The position numbers were made by a program, and so were the translations under genes. From the NCBI RefSeq assembly GCF_021155775.2, contig NC_060232.1:33347089-33411088 (forward strand): a stretch of DNA of 64,000 nucleotides, in the 5' to 3' direction. This document shows positions 35,709 through 46,099 of this stretch, piece by piece. This stretch comes from Neodiprion pinetum (lineage: Eukaryota; Arthropoda; Insecta; Hymenoptera; Diprionidae). Position 1 is the first letter of the stretch. Every line of letters begins with the position of its first letter. The notes under the pieces are model-generated. The model was not told the origin of the DNA and did not search any database. It was given only the letters and a program-made list of their open reading frames with translations.

Positions 35709-38700
35709 TTAATTTGGGATAGTCTGGAACCTGACCGTCAGCGTTTCCGGAACAAACTCAAATTCCAATAGATCTACCCTATTTTCTCCAGTTACTAAGA
35801 TCGACGCAGGGACGTACAGAGTCATCTGCGGGCCTGCTGCAGGCCAGTATCTGCCAATATTATAGCCGTTTATAAAAGCAACGCCTTTTCCCCATCCTGT
35901 AGTATCCAAAAAAGTATCCAACGGTGTGCCAATAATGGTAAATAGTCCATAAAGAAATTGCGGAAGACGGTCCAGATTTTCACCCGTACTATTTGCCCCG
36001 AAATTACTGTCATATTTCATTTCCGGTAGCCGGAAGCCTGTTGCGTTCCAATTAGTCAAGGTTTGACCATTCAACGTAACACCGCCAACACCCTGCGTGA
36101 AAATTATTCGCAATCAAATAAGAAATTGTGCGATCACTCAGACCACCTTGAAGTTATAAGCCATACCTTGAAATCGTGAATCTCACTTCCAGAATTCACG
36201 TGGCCCTGATTTTCCACGAATATTCCCAAGCGTCGCGTGTATGGCTGAGACAACGAGACAGTCTTGAGTCCGTGAGTTCGACTCAGCGTTCCGACGAATA
36301 CATCATCTTCGTAAACCAACGCCCTGTCGTGTATAAAGCTAACATCCAGAACGCCAGGGTCGGTGCGATTTTCAGGAAGATCCGTTTCGTACAGAACCAA
36401 GGCAAGCGGTTCATCGAACGATTCGAACGATTCGAAAGTCGGCGGTGCGAATTGATTCACTTTTAAAATTCCGAGGATGGCCCGCATGTAAGGATGAAAC
36501 AGTGGCAGCACTCGTTCCAATACAACGGAACCATAATCTCCTTTTGACGACTGAATAGGCAACGTTATGTTCGGGATCGGCAGATACTATGGATCATAAT
36601 TTTTTGAGTTATTCTGTGGTGGTTTGTTTCGGATTAATTTGGATTTCCGGAGTACATTCAATGGCGTCGTGCTCCGATTAGAACACGTTATTGAACAGGG
36701 TCTCCTTACGAATAAATGACCAACAACTGTTACCTTTGCGATGACACTTTTGATTTCGTAGTATTTCAACGTCAGATCACCGGCTTCGGTAATGGGTGCG
36801 TCATAGTCGTATGAAGTTATCTGAGGCTCGTATTGAGGTCCCGTATTTGCGCCTGTTCGTAAGATGACCAAGGATTAGCCACATCGTGCTGATTTGAAAA
36901 CCCAGGATTTGAATAAAGATTTTGGTCTTACCGGACGTAAATCCGAAGTTCGTACCACCGTAGAACATGTATAGATTGACAGAAGCGCCCATGGCCAACA
37001 TTTCGTCAATTTTTTTTACCACGATGCTGCTGTCTACCTTCGCGTAGGGTTCACCCCAGTGTGTCAGCCATCCAGGATAAAACTCTGAATTCACCAACGG
37101 ACCCTGGAAACGAAGAGTCAATTTTCATGGTAATTCTTTCAAGTAACAAATTCAGACAAAAGGTATTGCAAATAATCATGAGGATATACGTGATAAGATG
37201 CAAAATTGGTGATTAGTTCTTGATCACTTTACTACCTTTGGCCGAAACAGACGCAACGTTTCGAATGATCGTGTCACATTTGCCTCAGTGCCAAAATCCA
37301 CGGTTCCAAAAACTTCGGGTATCATACCACATCGAAGCATTCGATTTGTATCGCCGTCTGTGGTGTAAAGAAGAGCGTCACTTCCTATGTGACTTTGAAA
37401 CAAATCTCGCAGTTCGGTCATGTATTTTATGTCGCAGGCTTGGTAGCTTCCATACTCGTTTTCAACCTATAATGAGTCAAGTTAGGAATTATTGGTGTAT
37501 TATATGATCATTGGTTCACATTTTTTTATCAGTCAAGTGGAGGTAAATACTTTGTGCCTGATCTGGCATCGATTAATGACAAGGTGTTCAAGAAGCTAGC
37601 TCGACCATCCTTACCTGAACCATGATGACTGGACCACCGTTTCCTCTTAAAAAGGGTCGCACTCTCCTCATTACTTCGTTGATATACGTTCTGACGTATC
37701 TCATGTAGCCTATAATCAGAATAAAACGAATGTTGTCGGGCTGCAATAGAATTACCTTCAAAAATATTAGGTTGATGAGAAAAACTTACGGGTATCACTG
37801 GTTCGCAGTTGAATGTCGGGCACAAGACCCAGCAACCAGGTCGGGAAGCCACCCTGGAAAACAGGACGATTATGCCTTGATTTCACGTTAAAGAGCTTTG
37901 CAAAAAAATCATACCAAGTCTCTTTCGGCGCAGATGTACGGTCCAGGCCGAAGTAAAACGAAAAGATCCTCTTCTTGGGCAAGAGTTAAGAAATACTCCA
38001 GATCAGCTTCTCCGTACCATTTCCATTTGTTTGGTTTTGGCTGATGCAGGCTCCATTCGACGTATCTGAGTACATTATTGATATCAATTTTTGGATACTG
38101 GAGCAAGAAAACGACAGCTTATCGAATTGGCAACGCATTCATCAGCAATATTCGTTTGGAAAAAAAATTGTTAATTGGTCAGTGGCTTTCGCCGAATCCT
38201 CTTCCCGAGAACTCTGGCTATGAAAATATTCGAATTTGTACTTACGTGGACACTGCGTTCAAGCCAGCTGCCCTCATCTTCCTCAGCCTGTCCCTCCAGT
38301 AGACTCTCGGGGCCCGGAAGTAATGAAAACTTCCAGAAACATATCGGAACGGCTTTCCATCGAGAAAGAATTGATTTCCGGTGTAGTCAACTGTGAAACT
38401 AGGTTTCGTCACGTTAATCTACAATGTAAAACCAGAATTAGTTCGACTTTGTGATTTTAAATCAGAAATACATCAGCCAAAAGAGTTCGTTATCTGACTG
38501 ACATTGAAGCATTAAAAAAAATCTCAAAGGGGAATCTGACAATGAAAAAGTGGAGAATAAGAGGGTCAATTTTTGTCGCCTACTGTGCGCAACTACTTCA
38601 AATTTAGCTGCTATGGAAAAGTCATTCAATTCAATCTTTTCTGAGGCAAATGGAAATTTCGTAGAAACCATGAACGATATTTTACACAAAAAGAAAAAGA

Positions 38701-39558
38701 CAATGTTAGATTAAAAAGCATGATTCTACGATCCAATCAGAGCTAATTTATTAGTTTACAAATATTTTGTTCATTCAAAACAGAATTTTTAAACAACGAT
38801 TTTATAATTTAATACACTATATAGAAAATAAGTTCGTACGTATATTATACTTTCGAATTTATCTCTACTTTACAGTTGGTTAACAAAACTGATTTACAAA
38901 TTGATAAAAATTATGCAAGTTCACAGTAATAAATATGATGTATTATGAAACGTGGTTAACACTATAATGGTTATAAAGGTATGAAGTTTTCTTCAGTAAA
39001 TATCACGTAAGATCCAGAGGTGACAAGATTTATCGTTTCGATTGATGGTGAAAGCTGGTTAATTAGTAGTGCTTTTAAATTTCGGTCTTTGAAGCGTGAT
39101 TTATAAATTTTACGTTTGTAGCGCGGCGCTTTCGTGCATTATTTCATATCTCACATGACGTGCCGTGTGTGCTGATAACAGGCAATGTAACGCTACGTGA
39201 AGGATAGCCCCCCCCCCATAAATTGCAGTCTAAAATAGACGCACACGATGCTGTAATTTTATCTCAAAAACGAGAACGGCGTTTTGATTAATTCAGTATT
39301 AGCTACAGTACGTTATAGCAGATGTCTTGCCAACAGTAATAAACTGATAATATTCTCTGAACCGTCACATGCAGTACAAAAGTTTATTTAACCAACTGCA
39401 CTGGCATCACATTCCTATCCATATCTTACAATCTATTATCACAGGCAAAGATTGCACAGAGCAATAATTTCCAGTCAACTCACCGAGTTTATTGTAGTTA
39501 AACCTTCAACCGTAGCGGCTAAGGCCAAGGCCAGAAGCGTCCAAGTGGCCAAGTCCAT
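35709..39558 (-). CDS. Glb1: Beta-galactosidase (GH35, GLB1-type), complete, 10 exons
   Basis: The enzyme removes terminal beta-linked galactose from glycans and glycolipids, normally in the lysosome or, in insects, also as a secreted digestive enzyme. Exons on the minus strand are 39484-39558, 38246-38418, 37915-38065, 37790-37853, 37615-37709, 37236-37466, 36932-37103, 36734-36852, 36167-36586 and 35709-36092. All have GT/AG borders and matching phases, giving 627 aa, the usual length. A signal peptide (MDLATWTLLALALAATVEG) is followed by the GH35 TIM barrel. Family motifs are visible: YVSGSFHYFRAPRVYWRDRL, LRPGPYICAE, the acid/base glutamate in VENEYG (about E190), the nucleophile glutamate in NSEFYPGWLTHW (about E270), and YMFYGGTNFGF. 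The last two exons hold the beta-sandwich domains, with GVAFINGYNIGRYWP near the end. Nothing essential is missing. The human protein has a longer tail. Confidence 0.95.
38425..39480. other. First intron of the beta-galactosidase gene
   Basis: About 1.07 kb of AT-rich sequence with a C9 run near 39210-39218. I see no exon or transposon ends. Confidence 0.5.
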
Positions 39559-39564
39559 TTTCTC

Positions 39565-40660
39565 ACTGCCGGAGCTGGTTTAAGACGCCAGGATGCCTTT
39601 CGGCTCACAGCAACTGGCTGGCCATTGATAAGCGGTTGGTACTCGGTTTGAATAATGGACGAATCAGGGACTGAACTTCGTTACCAAGTAGTGGTACGTC
39701 TTGACAATCACGACAAGTTGACTGGCCGAACCAAGACAGCTAATATGCATAGTGTGACCGCACACTCATAATGAGTTTCTCTTTGTTCGCAGTCCGTTAT
39801 ATGTTCTAATTCTATTAATAATATCGTTCTGATTCCGGTGTGCGGTCGCACCGAATGAACATCAGCCGATGCTGGAGTACGAAAGAATAAGCATGAGAGA
39901 GAGAAATGCGTTGCTGATCAACGAGAACCAGACGTTGACTAGAATTATTTTTTATCGAATAGCGAAGAACTCACTTTTGTTCAGTTTTGTTTTATCAAAA
40001 AACCATGAGTTATTTTGAGAATAATATTATTTTTTCCGTGTCCGTTAAACGTTGTACACCACGAAGAGTGAATGTTGGGACATGTTTATTGTTTGAATCA
40101 ATTGTTTACTCACGTACTTGGGCATTCGCCGTTATGGATATAAGATTATTGATCTTTAATACAAAATACACTATACGAGCCGATTTCCATACGTTTCTCA
40201 AATACTTGTGATTGATGTAACACGATTGAGGAGTTTGAATTTGTGGAATCTGCACACATCCGTCATAGCAAGATTCACTTTACAGTCTGACAAGAAAAAC
40301 TCCGAACATATTTTACATCATGAATATGATTAATTGTGTGATGGATGTTATCGTACGTCTGATATCGGGATATTAGACTGTTATTGAGAATATTTAGTTT
40401 TTATTTCACAGTATTCGTGAGATACATTAGTTGATAAATTCGATTCTGCATAAATTAATAAACGCATGGGTATAATATAATATCCATTAAACTCATGCTA
40501 GTCAAGAAACTTGTACAACTACATAATCAATAATTTATTAACACACAAGCCAATTAAAGAAGTGTGAATGTCGAAGATTGATGTTACACGAGGTGAGAAA
40601 TTTCCTTTAAAAAAAAAAAAAAAATCAGGAACCTAACAAAGAGAATTCTTGTCCTTCCAA
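39565..40660. other. Intergenic DNA upstream of the beta-galactosidase gene
   Basis: This holds the beta-galactosidase promoter side (39.56-39.9 kb) and the 3' flank of the next minus-strand gene. An AATAAA on the minus strand at 40534-40539 is a candidate polyadenylation signal for the acidic secreted protein gene, about 135 nt after its stop. No other gene is seen. Confidence 0.4.
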
Positions 40661-40671
40661 TCAATAAATGA

Positions 40672-41594
40672 TCAAATCCAGGAGAACATTCTTTGCCACC
40701 AGCTTTTTGTCTCAGCGTTTGTTCCGACTGACTCCGAGTCTGTGCTTACAACGGTTGTAGCAGCTTCCGCCGTCTCAGGTTCTGTAGTAGAAATTACTGA
40801 GTCTTCACTAGTTTCAGATTCACTCTCCAATTCTGTCTTCACAGTTGTAGTCACATTTGTCTCCGTAGATCCTTCTTCTTCTTCTTCTTCTTTTTCTTCT
40901 TCGGATTCAGGTGTGGTCGTAGATTCCGAGTCTCCACTGGCTTCGGTTGTACCATCTGAATTTGGTTCAGAAGTAGAAGCTGCGCTTGACTCTGTAGATT
41001 CATCGTCTTCAGATTCCGTGGTAGATTCTGTTTCCGTGCTGGGTACAACTTCATTCTCTGATTCGGATTCCGCGGTGGTGGAAACTGCAGTTGTGCTGTT
41101 TGTAGAAGTATCTTCAGTCACGGATTCCGTTGCTGTGATTAACGCGTCTTCGTTCTCAGGGTGCTTCGGCGGTTCCTGATGTGGTGCAGGTATTCTGTGT
41201 TCCTTGAGTTCCTCGGGGCGGTGCTTCCGTGGATGTACGACTTCGAGGAGCGGACCTTCTCCTTTGTGAGGTCGGAGTACCGGAAGCAGGTCTCTTTCTT
41301 TGTGGAGAGGTTGCTTACGCAGGATTGAATTGAGCGCGTCGTCCGGTTTATGACGAATTTCATCTTCATTTTTTATGGGTATCCTGCCGGCTGAGGTAGC
41401 GGCGGCGAAGAGGATTGTGAATACCAGAGTGCGAATAACTGGAAAAGGGAATATAAAATCTTACTAAATAAGAGCTGAAAGTCGAGGATGCCTCGATTTT
41501 TTTTTATATTGATTGAATTGGTAATCGAGTTACACCACTTTAGCGAAAGAAGGTTTGAAGGAAGTCGTAATACTTTTAGTAACTCACCTTTCAT
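40672..41594 (-). CDS. Secreted acidic Ser/Thr/Glu-rich protein (257 aa)
   Basis: There are two coding exons. The first, 41588-41594, is only ATGAAAG before GTGAGT. The second, 40672-41438, follows a pyrimidine-rich CCTTTTCCAG acceptor. The junction gives a signal peptide, MKVIRTLVFTILFAAATSAG. Residues ~20-95 are mixed, with many His, Pro and charged residues. The rest is low-complexity Ser/Thr/Glu (TESEDDESTESSAAST, an 11-acidic-residue stretch EEEKEEEEEE). It ends in an aromatic tail, KSWWQRMFSWI. Such proteins are often heavily O-glycosylated mucins, silk or glue components, or saliva or venom constituents. I cannot tell which. The same design as the neighbour at 43780-45992 suggests common origin or shared tissue. 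An open frame on the opposite strand is a by-product of codon bias. Confidence 0.82.
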
Positions 41595-41671
41595 TTTGCT
41601 TGAGAATTTGCTCGATGCTACGTCGTACTGAATTTTCGATCGAATGCTTCCATATTGCAAGAATCCGCACG

Positions 41672-41678
41672 TTTTATA
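41672..41678 (-). promoter_or_regulatory. TATA box of the acidic secreted protein gene
   Basis: TATAAAA on the minus strand, 78 nt before the ATG at 41594. The spacing suits a short 5' leader. Strong TATA promoters are common for abundant tissue-specific secreted proteins. Confidence 0.6.
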
Positions 41679-41689
41679 GTATCACCGCT

Positions 41690-43770
41690 TTTCTCTAATC
41701 TGATAGCATTGGTATTATCGATTACAATGATGGCGTATGATTCAGACTGTTTACTTCCTGATCGGAAGATGTGATAATTAATTTCTTGTAGATTAATCAG
41801 GTGTCGGCTTGTGGGCAATTGAAAATCATGTCTTATCTTGTCGTATCGAAAGAATCCAGTTTGTCCAATTGCTTGATTCACCATACACTTCATCAGTCAC
41901 ATTTTCAATAGGTGATATTTTTATTCTATATTTTTGCCACCTTTACACGTACTATCGGTATCACCCAGATACATTATCTCCTCGGTTCGTTGTCATACTT
42001 ATCGCAAGCGTAAATTTTTGACAGCTTCAACGAGATTTCCTCCGGATTCCCGAAGGAATATACGAGTCGAAGTAATATAGAGTTGAAACTGATGATGTTT
42101 GTCTCACCAACCGAGCATCACACCTTTGCATGTTGTCAACGAAGCAACGTTAAGGCGATTTTGAACTTCTGTGCCATAAATCTGCACATATTCCATCATT
42201 TTGCACATCGCAATTCACTCCCAAGATGTCGATATAGGGCTATTACTGCAAAACTTTTGACAATCTCATGAGTCACACATCGAATCGGCAGATTAAGTTA
42301 TTTTTAAAACCTACTCACAAGGTGCTATGGTGCATTTATGTTATCAATTATTTATCTTTACTTGATTTGTATTTCATGCGAATTTCACAGTCGTCATTGA
42401 TAATGACTCACTCGATGAATATTGACACTCAATGCACGAATGCATTACCTGTTATTGAACGAATGAAGACAACGACGTGCACATGGTCATCAAAAATATA
42501 CATTTATCGTCATCGTGATATTCCAAGCGATAACGCCGGATGTGAACGAAAGTTACTAGAATCTAATGACGACTAAAGTGGTTTGTCTTGCGCACTTTAC
42601 GGTGCATTGAATTGTAATCATATTCATATTCTCCGACTGCTACAAAAATTCATGGATCACATCAAATATTCAACGTAGGATTTCTTTGCTTTTATCGATC
42701 AGAATGATCGCAGTTCGTTACTGTTCTTCTGGGATTACTGTTCACCGTATATACGGCGTTCGAGTGTAGCAGGTCCGTAAAAAAGTAATGGATCAACATC
42801 AATCAAATTACGTGGGTCATTTGATAATACACATGCTTTATTTCTGTACTGGCTAAAGTACTGTAGTCACTACATTTCGTAGATAAATTAGATAATAGTA
42901 CGGATGAGTTTACGCTACCGTTAAACCGAACGAGAACCGTATTATACCTACAATGTACTCATGGTAAGAAAATAAACTAGGGAATACCATTTACAAATAA
43001 CTTGAAACACTCATATTATCGAGTGAATTACTAAGATTGCATTGAAATTTAGGCGTTTCGAATCAATAATTCAGATAATTATGCAATTTTTAAAATTTTT
43101 GGATATATTTTCATCGTATGAATATACATATTTCCACACTAACAGTATGATTTTACCACGATTTAACATCACTTTTGGTCTATTATTTATTTTAAATTCA
43201 GCTCATTATCGATGCGGTAAAGTTGTGTTCCTGGGGATGATTACACGTATGGGATGATACCTAATTATTTAGTATTACGTGCATTTATACGTCTGCTATT
43301 TATTCGGTTTAAATTTCTGCTCTCATTTCTATGATCCCATTGGAAGTGGACCTGATTGAATATTGGGTTGTTAGTAAACTAGGTCTGATCGTACTGGAAA
43401 TAGCGACGTCACTCGTATTTTTTCTGAGATGTCAGCGACAGTTATAGTTTGGGAATCAAAGATGTTCGTACCGAAGATATTCTTCCGATAAAGGAATCGA
43501 ATCCAGTCGCAGTGGTCCCTCTTACAATATCAGTTACTCGAAACACGATAATGTTAGTACCAAAAAAATTGATTTGGACATTAGACATAACACTGGTTGT
43601 ACTGAGTATAAGAGTGGTTGTGGAAGATGCATTGAAAATACTAACGGTAGAGCCAAGTATGGTTAATGTGCGTTAGATGCGTTGTGTAACAATTTAGTTA
43701 AAAGCAGCTGCCCGTGCAACGGATGATGATCATTTCGTGGCAAGTATCTGGTGACAGCAACTGGTTCCAG
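41690..43770. other. Intergenic DNA and 3' flank of the repeat-protein gene
   Basis: No further gene was found. The part from about 43290 to 43779 is probably the 3' UTR of the repeat-protein gene; AATAAA occurs on the minus strand near 43298. Short plus-strand frames here do not look like proteins. Confidence 0.4.
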
Positions 43771-43779
43771 GACTATCAA

Positions 43780-45992
43780 TTATGGAGAAGTAGTACGATT
43801 GGCATCAGCTGTAGGGTCAGAAGCTACCGCGGCTGTAAAAACAACAGCGTTAATGTCAGCATCAGGACTAGCATCAGCAACTGGTTCAAAAGCTGGTGAC
43901 ACTTCAGCTGTGTCAGCATTTGCGTCAACAACAGGTTCGGAAATTACCGATGGTGCAGAGGCGCCAGAACTGGCATCAGCAAGCGGTTCAGAAGCTGGAG
44001 GCGCTTCAGCTGTGTCAGCACTTGCGTCAACGATCGGTTCGGAAGTTACGGATGCTGCAGAGGCGTCAGAACTGGCATCAGCAACCGGTTCAGAAGCTGG
44101 TGACACTTCAGCTGTGTCAGCACTTGCGCCAATAACCTGTTCAGGAGTTACTGATGGTGCAGAGGCATCAGGCCTGGCATCGGCAACTGGTTCAGAAGCT
44201 GGTGTCGCTTCAGCTGTATCAGCACTTGCGTCAACAGTTGGTTCGGAAGTTGCGGATGCTGCAGAGGTGTCAGAACTGGCATCGGTAACTGGTTCAGAAG
44301 CTGGTGACGCTTCAGCTGTGTCAGCATTTGCATCAACGACCGGTTCGGAAATTACCGATGTTGCAGAGCCGTCAGAACCGGCATCAGCGACCGGTTCAGA
44401 AGCTGGTGACGCTTCAGCTGTGTCAGCATTTGCATCAACGACCGGTTCGGAAATTACCGATGTTGCAGAGCCGTCAGAACCGGCATCAGCGACCGGTTCA
44501 GAAGCTGGTGACGCTTCAGCTGTGCCAGTACTTGCGTCAACGATCGGTTCGGAAGTTACAGATGCTGCAGAGGCGTCAGAACTGGCATCAGCGACCGGTT
44601 CAGAAGCTGGTGATGCTTCAGCTGTGTCAGCACTTGCGCCAACGATCGGTTCAGAAGTCACGGAAGCTGTAGAGGCGTCAGAACTGGCATCGGCGATCGG
44701 TTCACGAGCTGGTAACGATTCAGCTGTGTCAGCACTTGCGTCAACAATCGGTTCAGGAATTACTGATGGTGCAGAGGCGTCAGGCCTGGCATCGGCAACT
44801 GGTTCAGAAGCTGGTGACACTTCAGCTGTGCCAGCACTTGCGTCAACAACCGGTTCGGAAATTACCGATGGTGCAGAGGTGTCAGAACTGGCATCAGCGA
44901 CCGGTTCAGAAGCTGGTGATGCTGCAGCTGTACCAGCACTTGCGTCAACAACCGGTTCAGGAGCTACCAATGATACGGAAGAGGAAGAACTATCATCAGT
45001 TCCTGGTGCAGCACCGGTGTCACCATCTTTTGATCCTGCACCGCTACCTCCTGCCAATGATGCGCCGGTTTCTCCTGCTGAAGATGCCGAAGATGACGTT
45101 GAGGAAGCAGAACTAACTTCACCAATTTGTCCAGACGCCACAGATGATGGAGCAGTAGAAGCGCTCGATCCGGTAGCAGGTGCAATTACTGAACTCGATT
45201 GTGAGTTTCCAGGGCTAACCCCAATTGCAGGTGCAGAAACAGGCGATGATGCTGGGGCAGAGGCACCTGATTCACTGGCATGTACTACCTGGGAACTGGA
45301 TTGCGAATTTGTGGGTACTGCTCCAGTAGTAGATGCAGAGTCAGCGTTTGGTGGCCGTGCAAAAGCATTTGCCGCATTATCAGTTACGTGTGAGCCACCA
45401 GACTGAGAGTGGGTATTTTCAGGCCTTCGACGGTGTGATGCGATAATTTTGTCAAGCAACGGAAATACCGGGCTGTTCTTAATCACCGGGAAATTCCTCA
45501 ATGATCCTTCAAAATTTGATCTCTCCCTAGAATCATCTTCTACGGTATTATCTTCTTCGGAATGTGAGCTTGACTTTTCGACTGACTTCACTTTTTCTAC
45601 GGATTCCTCGGAATGTGAGTTCTTAGCAGACTCGTTAGATTTGAGTGATGATTTATCGCTCACGTCTTCCTGCGATTCATCCGAATCATTCCTCCTGTTC
45701 AATTGTTCATGAACTTCTTTGAGCCCAGCGTACTTGTTTTTATAAAATTCCTTGAGGTCTTCTCGATATTGTCGCCAGCGTTGAACGTCGTCGATATGAC
45801 TGAAGGCAGCTGTCTGTGGATGGCTCAGCTCTTCCCAACGAGGTGCTGCATAAGCGGTGCCAATCAGCACCGCCAATACAAGGGTGCATGACACTAGAGA
45901 AAACAATGAACAGATGAAATAATGAAATAATAAAATCAGCAAAAGTTCAGGCTGATCAAGTAGCTCGATTAATATTACAATATACCTTTCAT
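43780..45992 (-). CDS. Secreted Ala/Ser-rich repeat protein (706 aa)
   Basis: Exon 1 is the 7-nt ATGAAAG (45986-45992) before GTATAT. Exon 2 is 43780-45893 after TTTTCTCTAG. The join gives the signal peptide MKVSCTLVLAVLIGTAYAA. Residues ~20-90 form a charged, possibly helical domain (RWEELSHPQTAAFSHIDDVQ, RQYREDLKEFYKNKYAGLKE). A Ser/Glu/Lys-rich linker follows, then a Ser/Ala/Gly spacer. Residues ~315-688 are eleven copies of a 34-aa repeat built as EPVVDASADTAEASPASEPV plus ADASSDASAASVIS, then an 18-aa tail. A structural secretion such as silk, cocoon cement, egg coat or mucin is the natural inference, but no family is recognised. Reading from the nearby in-frame ATG at 45940 would give 720 aa without splicing, but that start lies inside the intron of the spliced model and gives a poorer leader. 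Confidence 0.85.
43837..44958 (-). repeat. Eleven tandem 102-bp coding repeats
   Basis: The 102-bp period encodes the 34-aa repeats of the secreted protein. Copies differ by substitutions but not by length, so the frame is kept. Between about 44292 and 44523 the sequence is identical to itself at a 102-bp shift, which marks a very recent unit duplication. Confidence 0.9.
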
Positions 45993-46087
45993 ATTGGTTT
46001 CTAACTTAGTTTATCCACTGCGCAAGTTCAACCGTGTTACTCACTCTAAATATTCAAATTACACTGCGTCGAAATACCTTCAGGTAC

Positions 46088-46096
46088 TTTATATAC
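46088..46096 (-). promoter_or_regulatory. TATA box of the repeat-protein gene
   Basis: GGTATATAAAG on the minus strand, about 100 nt before the ATG at 45992. The layout (TATA, short leader, 7-nt coding exon, intron) is the same as in the gene at 40672-41594. Confidence 0.6.
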
Positions 46097-46099
46097 CTT

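Noticed and set aside
40649..41179. A 176-codon plus-strand frame rich in Ser/Val
   Set aside because: It is the antisense shadow of the acidic secreted protein gene; Glu/Ser/Thr codon bias removes stops from the other strand.
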